From assembly GCA_035535195.1 (NCBI GenBank), contig DATLQK010000069.1:1-17655 (forward strand): DNA of 17,655 nt. Reading direction: 5' to 3'. The position numbers and the translations under genes were made by a program. Positions 6,884 to 12,690 of this stretch are shown piece after piece. The stretch is from JACDAN01 sp035535195. GTDB lineage: Bacteria > Actinomycetota > Thermoleophilia > Gaiellales > Gaiellaceae. A model generated the notes under the pieces. It searched no databases and was not told where the DNA came from. It worked only from the letters and a program-made list of their open reading frames with translations. Each line of letters starts with the position of its first letter. Positions within the stretch are counted from its first letter, which is position 1.

Positions 6884-7540
6884 CTAGCCCCGCTCGACGC
6901 GGGAGCCGCCGACGATCGCGTCCCGTCCGTCGGCGAACCGCACCCACGCCTTGCCCTTGCCGTCGTAGTCGGGCGACCAGACGACGAGCGTCGCGTCCTC
7001 CCCGGCGACACGGCAGGGCTCGGAGCCCTCGGGATCCACGCCGCGCCAGACGCGGACGAACGGGTTCTGCTCCCACTCGCGGCCAATCGTGGTGTCGTCG
7101 GTGTGGCCGGGGTAGACGACGGTCTCGTGGGAGAGCTGCATCAGCACGTCCATCACCGACCGCTTGATCTGCTCGAAGTCGCCGCCGCCGACTGCGTCCT
7201 TGAACAGCACGTCGCCCGAGAAGCACGCCTCGCCGTTCACGACGAATGCGACGTGATCGTCCTTGTGCCCGGGGGTTGGGAGCGCGTCGACCCGCAACCC
7301 GCCCACCTCGACCGGTCCGGTGACGACCTCCAGGCCCAGCTCGGCCTCGTGCTCCACGTGGTCGGGGTCGGCGTGGGTCCGCAGGACGTGGCTCGGAAGC
7401 ACGTGCCATCGCTCCACGGCCTCCTGGAGCGGCTCGAGCGGAGCCCCGCTGTCGACGTAAACCGCCGCTCCGCCCTCCTCGTCGGCGACGAGGTAGGCGT
7501 TCGAGAGCCAGGACGGATGCATGCTTCGCGCGACGAGCAC
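6884..7540 (-). CDS. MBL-fold (glyoxalase II-like) hydrolase with altered metal motif
   Basis: The 218-residue protein has a metallo-beta-lactamase fold resembling hydroxyacylglutathione hydrolases: a metal loop THADPDH (55-61), TPGHKDDH (89-96), FSGDVLF (107-113) and YPGHTDDTTIGREWEQNPF (143-161). The signature HxHxDH reads His56-Ala-Asp58-Pro-Asp60-His61, so the second histidine is replaced by aspartate; His92, Asp110 and His146 remain as the other expected ligands. Residues from about 168 form an extra beta-rich tail (VVWSPDYDGKGKAWVRF). GTG 7540 is preferred because a -10-like TACCCT lies 8 bases upstream; the ATG at 7522 is an alternative. It is the first gene of a unit with the DUF1932 dehydrogenase, so the pair may act on one small metabolite; the substrate is unknown. 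Confidence 0.8.
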   Translation of the reverse strand: MLVARSMHPSWLSNAYLVADEEGGAAVYVDSGAPLEPLQEAVERWHVLPSHVLRTHADPDHVEHEAELGLEVVTGPVEVGGLRVDALPTPGHKDDHVAFVVNGEACFSGDVLFKDAVGGGDFEQIKRSVMDVLMQLSHETVVYPGHTDDTTIGREWEQNPFVRVWRGVDPEGSEPCRVAGEDATLVVWSPDYDGKGKAWVRFADGRDAIVGGSRVERG

Positions 7541-7547
7541 CGGCGCA

Positions 7548-7554
7548 TAGGGTA
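7548..7554. promoter_or_regulatory. Overlapping divergent -10 boxes between the MBL hydrolase and pspA
   Basis: The heptamer TAGGGTA reads as TAGGGT on the plus strand (7548-7553) and as TACCCT on the minus strand (7554-7549). The minus box ends 8 bases before the MBL GTG, a leaderless layout. The plus box would start a message about 24 bases before the pspA GTG, with room for its Shine-Dalgarno sequence. A weak plus-strand -35 (TTCGCG, 7525-7530) has a 17-base spacer. The two polymerases could not occupy these boxes together. Confidence 0.45.
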
Positions 7555-7583
7555 TGGCCCAGGAAACCGAGGAGGAGGATCAA

Positions 7584-8315
7584 GTGGCCGGGCTGCTCGA
7601 GCGCATGTCGCTGGTGATCAAGTCGAAGCTGAACAGGCTCCTGGACCGGGCCGAGGACCCGTCGGAGACCCTGGACTACTCATACGAGGAGCAGCTGCGG
7701 TTGCTCCAGAACGTGAAGCGCGGCGTCGCCGACGTCGTCACGTCGAAGAAACGGCTCCAGCTGCAGGCGGACAAGCTCGAGCAAAGCCTTGTGAAGCTCG
7801 ACCAGCAGGCGCGCGACGCGATCGCCGCCGGCCGCGAGGACCTCGCCCGCCAGGCGCTCGAGCGCAAGACGCTCGCGCAGCAGCAGCTCCAGGACCTCGA
7901 CCGGCAGATCCAGCAGCTCGAGCAGCAGCAGGAGAAGCTCGCGGCGTCCGAGAAGCAGCTCTCGGCGAAGATCGAGTCCTTCCGGTCGCAAAAGGAGGTG
8001 ATCAAGGCGCAGTACTCGGCCGCCGAGGCGCAGGTACACATTGGCGAGGCCGCCACCGGGATCGGCGAGCAGATGGCCGACACCGGGCTCGCGATCCAGC
8101 GGGCGAAGGACAAGACGGAGCAGATGCAGGCGCGGGCCGGCGCCGTCGAGGAGCTGATCGAGTCCGGCACGCTCGAGGACTTCACGGCGGGCGACCAGTC
8201 GCAGCTCGACCGCGAGCTCGCGCAGATCTCGGCCGGCCAGCAGGTCGACGCCGAGCTCGAGCGGATCAAGGCCGAGGTCGGCGGAGGCTCGACGAAGAAG
8301 GAGCTCGAGCAGTGA
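7584..8315 (+). CDS. pspA: Phage shock protein A (PspA/IM30 family)
   Basis: PspA is a peripheral inner-membrane protein that oligomerises into helical or ring assemblies on stressed membranes; it belongs to the ESCRT-III superfamily. The protein is almost entirely long coiled-coil helices. It opens with a typical amphipathic start (SLVIKSKLNRLLDRAEDPSE), followed by YEEQLRLLQNVKRGVADVV, and the middle is very Gln/Glu-rich (LQQDLDRQIQQLEQQQEKL-like heptads). I place the start at GTG 7584, giving 243 residues, because GGAGGAGG lies 5 bases upstream and the family normally begins just before SLVI. An in-frame ATG at 7554 would add ten residues but falls on the predicted -10. The stop overlaps the next start by GTGA. 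Confidence 0.93.
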   Translation: MAGLLERMSLVIKSKLNRLLDRAEDPSETLDYSYEEQLRLLQNVKRGVADVVTSKKRLQLQADKLEQSLVKLDQQARDAIAAGREDLARQALERKTLAQQQLQDLDRQIQQLEQQQEKLAASEKQLSAKIESFRSQKEVIKAQYSAAEAQVHIGEAATGIGEQMADTGLAIQRAKDKTEQMQARAGAVEELIESGTLEDFTAGDQSQLDRELAQISAGQQVDAELERIKAEVGGGSTKKELEQ

Positions 8316-8602
8316 TCGTTCGCTTGATGGGCGAGGGCCAGTTCCGCATCGACGAGGGGCTACGCGCGCAGCTGAACGAGCTCGACGATCAGGCCGTGGC
8401 GTCGATCGACGCCGAGGACGAGCCGGCGTTGGACAAGATCCTCGACGAGATGTGGGACCTCGTCCAGGAGCGCGGCGAGCGGCTGCCCGACGAGGAGATC
8501 GCCACCTCCGACCTGATCATCCCACCGAGTGACCTGACGCTCGAGGAGACGCGCAAGCTGTTCACGGACGAGGGACTGGTCCCGGACCTTCCGGCACGGT
8601 GA
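8312..8602 (+). CDS. pspAA: PspA-associated protein PspAA
   Basis: This 96-residue acidic protein matches PspAA, a small partner found next to pspA in many Actinomycetota and other phyla. It begins MIVRLMGEGQFRID, as the family does, and contains the conserved DLIIPPSDLTLEETR segment (about residues 70-84) and a terminal DEGLVPD. It has no membrane segment or signal and is probably cytoplasmic, acting with PspA at the membrane. The precise molecular role is not established. The GTG start overlaps the pspA stop by four bases (GTGA), which implies translational coupling; its own stop overlaps the following gene in the same way. Confidence 0.9.
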   Translation: MIVRLMGEGQFRIDEGLRAQLNELDDQAVASIDAEDEPALDKILDEMWDLVQERGERLPDEEIATSDLIIPPSDLTLEETRKLFTDEGLVPDLPAR

Positions 8603-9555
8603 GCGCCGGCGGCCTCGTCCACTGGGACGACGTCCAGGCGCACCCTGACGAAGAGGGCCACTTCGCCGCCACCTGGCGCTTCCTCGGCCGTGAAAGCGGA
8701 GCGGGCGCGTGGACGGTCAACCGGATCGACATCGTCCCGAACCGCTGGTCGACCCCGGCGCACGTGGAGGACGAGGAGATCTTCTACGTGCTCCGCGGCT
8801 CCGGTCTCTCCTGGCAGAACAGCAAGGTGTACGAGGTCCGCGAGGGGGACTGCATCGTCCACCGGGCCGGGAGGGAGGCGCACACGCTGCGGGCGGGAGA
8901 CGACGGGTTGGACGTGCTCGTCTTCGGCCGGCGCGGCTACGACGGGCACGCGACGCTGCCGCGCGCCGGCGTGACCTGGCTCGGGCGGAGCTGGGTGCAG
9001 TCCGGCGAGGGCGGGCATCCGTGGGAGCAGGAGATCGCGGCGGGCGAACCCGAGGTCGGGGAGGCCGGCGAGCGGCCGGGGAACATCGTCAACGTCGACG
9101 CCCTCGAGCCCGACGACGAGGGCGACCGGATCCTCGCGACCGAGGCGGGTGCGATGCAGGCGGGCATGCACCAACGGACGCTCGGCCCCGGCGTCGCCGC
9201 GGTGCCTGCGCACTGCCACTCCGCCGAGGAGGAGATCTTCGTGATGCTCGACGGAACGGCGACGCTCGAGCTGATCCCCAGCCCGCGAGCGGCCGCCTTC
9301 GGCATCGAGGAGGAGCAGCACGAGCTGCGCGCCGGCCACGTCATCTGCCGGCCGGGCGGAACGCGCGTGTCGCATTTCTTCCGCGGCGGCGACGAGGGCG
9401 CGGTCATGCTCGTCTGGGGCAGCAAGGACCCGAACGACATCGCCTACTACCCGCGCTCGAACAAGATCAACTTCCGGGGTGTCGGACTGATCGCGCGCCT
9501 CGACAACCTCGAGTACTCGGACGGCGAGCCCGAGTTCGGCGGAGAAGCGCTCTAG
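8599..9555 (+). CDS. Bicupin protein coupled to the psp operon
   Basis: The 318-residue protein holds two cupin beta-barrels. The first (about 45-112) has PAHVEDEEIFYVLRGSG and a second-motif stretch with His88 and His95, keeping one early histidine (His55) plus acidic residues. The second (about 198-275) has a full metal motif, PAHCHSAEEEIFVMLDG with His205, His207 and Glu211, plus His259, so it probably binds a metal ion. No signal or membrane segment is seen. Such bicupins are annotated only as cupin-domain proteins, and neither substrate nor enzymatic activity can be read here. GTG 8599 overlaps the pspAA stop (GTGA), so it is translated as part of the psp operon. It could bind a stress-related small molecule or be a metabolic passenger. 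Confidence 0.83.
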   Translation: MSAGGLVHWDDVQAHPDEEGHFAATWRFLGRESGAGAWTVNRIDIVPNRWSTPAHVEDEEIFYVLRGSGLSWQNSKVYEVREGDCIVHRAGREAHTLRAGDDGLDVLVFGRRGYDGHATLPRAGVTWLGRSWVQSGEGGHPWEQEIAAGEPEVGEAGERPGNIVNVDALEPDDEGDRILATEAGAMQAGMHQRTLGPGVAAVPAHCHSAEEEIFVMLDGTATLELIPSPRAAAFGIEEEQHELRAGHVICRPGGTRVSHFFRGGDEGAVMLVWGSKDPNDIAYYPRSNKINFRGVGLIARLDNLEYSDGEPEFGGEAL

Positions 9556-9560
9556 AGAGC

Positions 9561-9708
9561 CTCTAGCGTCACGGGCGGCGATGGCAAGCGTCTGGAGGGG
9601 GAACAGTGCGATCAGCACGGGCCCCCGATAAGAGCGCGGCCATCGGCGTCAGGCCGCGGCGGAGCCGGGCTTCGCCCGGCGGTAGCCACGGCCGGCGTGA
9701 CACTAGAG
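9561..9708. repeat. Imperfect 13-bp inverted repeat bounding the bicupin-pspAB intergenic region
   Basis: CTCTAGCGTCACG (9561-9573) and CGTGACACTAGAG (9696-9708) are reverse complements at 12 of 13 positions, and the complementarity continues with gaps inward (GGCGGCGATGGC against GCCACGGCCGGC). The right arm includes the last codon and stop of pspAB. The pair encloses a 122-base interior that holds a short perfect hairpin. It could form one long hairpin serving both converging messages, or be a small decayed mobile element; no target-site duplication is evident. Confidence 0.5.
9664..9680. terminator. Short GC hairpin, possible bidirectional terminator
   Basis: GCCGGGC (9664-9670) pairs perfectly with GCCCGGC (9674-9680) across TTC. 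It sits between the converging psp operon and htpX-pspAB unit, the place for a shared terminator. No T-run follows on either strand, so intrinsic termination is uncertain. Confidence 0.4.
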
Positions 9709-10272
9709 CGGCGCGCCGAAGAGGCCGAACCAGCGGCTGAGCTCGGGCTCGATCGGGAGCTCCTGTTCCAGCTTCGCCTTCAGCTCCAGCTCCTCCGGGT
9801 TGTCCCGCTCCTGCCCCTCTCCCGTGGGGACGAACGGCCAGAACGCACCGCGCTTGAAGCCGTAGATCCAGAGCACGGGGCGCTTCCCGCCCTCGAACTT
9901 GAACGGCGCGGCGAGGAGCTGCTCGCCGAACCCGCGCGAGGCGAGCTCCGACGCGATCAGGTTCACCGTCGTGACGAGGTCCTCGAAGTCCTTGTCCCGG
10001 ACGACCAGCCACTCGTAGCCGTAGGAGTCCGTCGACCGCTCCACCTTCGAGCTCGAGTCGCGGGCGGCGACGTCCAGCAGCTCCTGCATCTCGTTCTCCG
10101 CCCGGACGAACTCACCGGCCGAGAGGGGCTTGAAGATCACGGCGGCGACGCCGGCGGGCTTCAGGCCGAGCTCGGCGTCCATCGTCACGGCGGCCGCGGG
10201 CAGCGCGAAGAGCGCATCCCGCTTCGCCTTCTTCAGGCCCTTGCGCCCGAGGAGCGCGTCGCGCAACCCCAC
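9703..10272 (-). CDS. pspAB: PspA-associated protein PspAB
   Basis: This 189-residue protein matches PspAB, an actinobacterial protein linked to PspA and HtpX. Recognisable segments are the start MGLRDALLGRKG, DALFALPAAAVTM (19-31), YGYEWLVVRD (84-93), RGFGEQLLAAPFKF (113-126), IYGFKRGAFWPFVPTG (136-151) and the C-terminal EPELSRWFGLFGAP. No signal or transmembrane helix is visible, so it is probably cytoplasmic. Its molecular function is unknown; the family is defined by conserved gene neighbourhood. The GTG at 10272 shares one base with the htpX stop (TAGTG), so the two are translationally coupled. The long open frame upstream of this start runs antisense through other genes and is not coding. 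The gene faces the pspA operon across a 147-bp gap. Confidence 0.87.
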   Translation of the reverse strand: MGLRDALLGRKGLKKAKRDALFALPAAAVTMDAELGLKPAGVAAVIFKPLSAGEFVRAENEMQELLDVAARDSSSKVERSTDSYGYEWLVVRDKDFEDLVTTVNLIASELASRGFGEQLLAAPFKFEGGKRPVLWIYGFKRGAFWPFVPTGEGQERDNPEELELKAKLEQELPIEPELSRWFGLFGAPL

Positions 10273-11183
10273 TAGACGTTGACGGGGCGACCCATCTCGC
10301 GCGAGATCTCGGAGAGGCGCGCGAGGCGCTTCTCGAGCGGCGGATGGGTCATGAAGAGCTCGGTCGTCGCCTTTTTGACGTTCGTCGGGACGATGAAGAA
10401 CGCGTTCATCCCCTGGACCTCGCGTAGGTCGCGCTGCGGGATCTGCGTGATGTTGGAGGCGATCCGCTGGAGCGCGCTCATCAGGTTCTCGGGCGCCCCG
10501 GTGATGATGGCCGACCCGCGGTCGGCCGCGTACTCGCGGTACCGCGAGATCATCAGGATCAGCACATAGCTGATCACGTAGGTGACCATCGAGACGAGGA
10601 ACATGATCAGCCAGACCGGAGTGCCGCCGTCGCGGTTCCGGTCGCCGCCGAACATCCCGCCCCAGAGGCCCATCCGCATCAGCAGCGCCGCGACCATCGC
10701 GAAGAAGCTCGAGATGGTCATGATCGCGACGTCGCGGTTCCCGATGTGCGAGAGCTCGTGGGCGAGCACGGCCTCGATCTCGGGCTTGTCGAGCCGGTAC
10801 CAGAGGCCCTCGGTCACCGCGACGACCGAGTGCTTCGGGCTGCGGCCCGTCGCGAACGCGTTCGGGATGTCCGTCGGGATGACCGCGATGCGCGGCTTCG
10901 GCAGGTCGGCCATCGCGCAGAGGCGCTCGACCATGTCGTGGAGCTCCGGCGCCTCTTCCCGCGAGACGACCTTCGCCCGGGAGGCGGCGAGCGCGATCTT
11001 GTCCGAGGTGAAGTACTGGAGGAACGCGAGCCCCCCGATGATCACGAGGACGAAGCCGATTCCGACGTTGAAGATGTTGACGAGGACGACGAAGAAGGCG
11101 ACATAGAGCGCGCCAAGCAGGAACAGGGTCGTCACCATGCGGGCTGACAACCCGAAATCGCGTCCGTATCCCTTGCGTTCCAT
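10272..11183 (-). CDS. htpX: Membrane zinc metalloprotease HtpX (M48)
   Basis: HtpX is a membrane-bound M48 protease that degrades misfolded membrane proteins under envelope stress. The 303-residue protein has two N-terminal transmembrane segments (about 17-57), the active-site motif HELSH (142-146) with Glu143 as catalytic base, two more hydrophobic segments (about 153-173 and 188-212), and the downstream metal ligand in REYAADRGSA (Glu217). TDIPNAFATGRSPKHSVVAV is a typical substrate-cleft segment. The ATG at 11183 gives the normal length; the longer open frame is antisense to the neighbour. A -10-like TACACT ends 7 bases before the ATG, which suggests a leaderless message. It leads a two-gene unit with pspAB. 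Confidence 0.94.
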   Translation of the reverse strand: MERKGYGRDFGLSARMVTTLFLLGALYVAFFVVLVNIFNVGIGFVLVIIGGLAFLQYFTSDKIALAASRAKVVSREEAPELHDMVERLCAMADLPKPRIAVIPTDIPNAFATGRSPKHSVVAVTEGLWYRLDKPEIEAVLAHELSHIGNRDVAIMTISSFFAMVAALLMRMGLWGGMFGGDRNRDGGTPVWLIMFLVSMVTYVISYVLILMISRYREYAADRGSAIITGAPENLMSALQRIASNITQIPQRDLREVQGMNAFFIVPTNVKKATTELFMTHPPLEKRLARLSEISREMGRPVNV

Positions 11184-12690
11184 CGTCCGCAGTGTAGCCC
11201 TGGGCCTCGCCCTGACCGCGCTCCTGGCCGCCCCCGCTCGGGCTGCCGAGTTGCCTGTCGTCGTCGTGCCCGGGCTCGAGCTCGCCGACCTGGAGGCGCT
11301 CTCGCAGGAGGGCGCGGTCGGGCTGCTCGTGCCCGACGCCGGGCCCGACACCAGTGCGGCACACGCGCTGGCATCGCTCGAGCGCGGCAAGGTGCGGAAC
11401 TCGCTGCTCGGCGGGGCCGCCGCCGGCGACCGGCTCGTGGAGGCGCAGTTCGCGCAGGGCCCGCCGCGGGGCAACGCGATCATCCTCGGTCTCCCACGAG
11501 GCGGCAAGCAGCGCAACGACCGCCGCTACCCGATCGCGGTGATCGGCCCTGGGTATCACGGGCTCCTCACCTCGACGTCGACCCGGATCCCGGGCCTCGT
11601 CTCGGTCGTCGACGTGGCGCCGACCGCCCTCGGGAAGGACGACCGACTCGGGTCCAGGGAGTCCGCCGACCCGGTCGCCGAGCTCGTGCGGCTCGACCGC
11701 CGGATCGACGACAACCGCGACGCGAAGGCCGCTTTCCTGCTCGTCTCGCTCGCGCTGATCGTCGCCGTCGCCGTGTTTTTGCCCACGGCCGTGCTCGCTG
11801 CCTTCTCCGCCGTCCTGCTCGCGAACCTCGCGCTCGGCATCGCCGGGGCGACCGACGTCTGGGTGGACGTGCTCGTGCTCGTGCTCTTCCTCGCCGCGTC
11901 GCTCGTCTTCGCGAGACTTCCGCCCCTGGCGCACGGCCTGCTGCTCGGGGGCGTGATCATCGCGTACCTCCTTGCGATGGGGATCGACGCCGAATGGGTG
12001 GCGTTCTCGCCCTTCGGCCCGACGCAGAACGCCCGCTTCTACGGCCTCTCGAACCTGCTCGAGACCCTGCTGCTCGTCCCGGCCTTCGCGGGGCCGTACC
12101 TGCTCGGCGCGACCCTCGGCCTCTGGGCTTTTCCCCCGATCGCGCTGCTCGCGCTCGTCGCCGTCGGCGGGACCTCGTTCGGGGCGGACGGCGGCGGGGT
12201 GCTCGTGCTGCTCGCCGGGTACGCGGTCCTGATCGCGACCTATTACCGGCTCTCCTGGCGGGCCGCGGTCGGCGGCGGGGCCGCCGCGCTGCTCGTGCTC
12301 GGCCTCGCGCTCGCCGTCGGCGGGCACAGCCACGTCACGGACGCGATCTCGAGCGGCCCCGTCGGGCTGGCCGAGGACTTCTGGCGCCGCCTCGAGCTGT
12401 CCTGGCTGCGGGCCACCTCGAGCTGGGGCGCGGGCCTGCTCGTCTTCGGCGGCATCCTGGCGCTCGCGCTGCTCACCCTCCGCGAGCGGCGCCCGCTGCA
12501 GCTCGCCTACCTGGCTGCGCTCGCCGTCTCGCTGCTCGTGAACGACTCGCCGAACGACGTGGTCGTGGCCGGGCTCGCCGGCTACCTGGCGCTCAGCACC
12601 GCCCCGGCGCTCGCCCGACCAGCAGCCCAACCAGAGCGTCCGGATTCTCCGGCACCGCGAGCGCGAACGGCCCCGGCTTCGTCGCCCTGA
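11137..12690 (+). CDS. Membrane protein with N-terminal alkaline-phosphatase-like segment
   Basis: A signal peptide (RSIVRSVALGLALTALLAAPARA, cleaved near residue 37) precedes an outside region of about 150 residues and then roughly ten transmembrane helices (195-490). The outside region ends in TSTSTRIPGLVSVVDVAPTA, which resembles the last strand and loop of alkaline-phosphatase-fold proteins. The membrane part carries NARFYGLSNLLE and VNDSPNDVVVA, which recall the RYYGIGNE and NDSG motifs I remember from uncharacterised proteins with the same architecture. I see no complete set of metal ligands, so it may be a non-catalytic relative. ATG 11137 overlaps htpX head to head by 47 bp; a TTG at 11173 gives a tidier signal peptide and is a real alternative. 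Residues after about 490 are Pro/Ala/Arg-rich and lie opposite the next gene. Confidence 0.7.
   Translation: MRADNPKSRPYPLRSIVRSVALGLALTALLAAPARAAELPVVVVPGLELADLEALSQEGAVGLLVPDAGPDTSAAHALASLERGKVRNSLLGGAAAGDRLVEAQFAQGPPRGNAIILGLPRGGKQRNDRRYPIAVIGPGYHGLLTSTSTRIPGLVSVVDVAPTALGKDDRLGSRESADPVAELVRLDRRIDDNRDAKAAFLLVSLALIVAVAVFLPTAVLAAFSAVLLANLALGIAGATDVWVDVLVLVLFLAASLVFARLPPLAHGLLLGGVIIAYLLAMGIDAEWVAFSPFGPTQNARFYGLSNLLETLLLVPAFAGPYLLGATLGLWAFPPIALLALVAVGGTSFGADGGGVLVLLAGYAVLIATYYRLSWRAAVGGGAAALLVLGLALAVGGHSHVTDAISSGPVGLAEDFWRRLELSWLRATSSWGAGLLVFGGILALALLTLRERRPLQLAYLAALAVSLLVNDSPNDVVVAGLAGYLALSTAPALARPAAQPERPDSPAPRARTAPASSP
11191..11196 (-). promoter_or_regulatory. Probable leaderless -10 box of htpX
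   Basis: TACACT on the minus strand ends 7 bases before the htpX ATG and is identical to the -10 proposed for the cytochrome gene at 14260. No good -35 is visible at 16-17 bases. The box lies inside the 5' coding region of the opposing membrane-protein gene. Confidence 0.45.

Noticed and set aside
7554..7583. ATG 7554 as the start of PspA
   Set aside because: It has no Shine-Dalgarno and coincides with the predicted divergent -10 boxes, whereas GTG 7584 has GGAGGAGG at ideal spacing and fits the family length. Kept as an alternative.
9561..9708. Insertion sequence or MITE between bicupin and pspAB
   Set aside because: No transposase, no clear target duplication, and one arm lies inside a conserved gene end; reported only as an inverted repeat.
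9703..12630. A 975-codon open frame on the minus strand
   Set aside because: Only its last 189 codons are PspAB. The rest is Arg/Glu/Gly-rich and lies antisense to htpX-region and membrane-protein genes, as expected for chance frames in GC-rich DNA.
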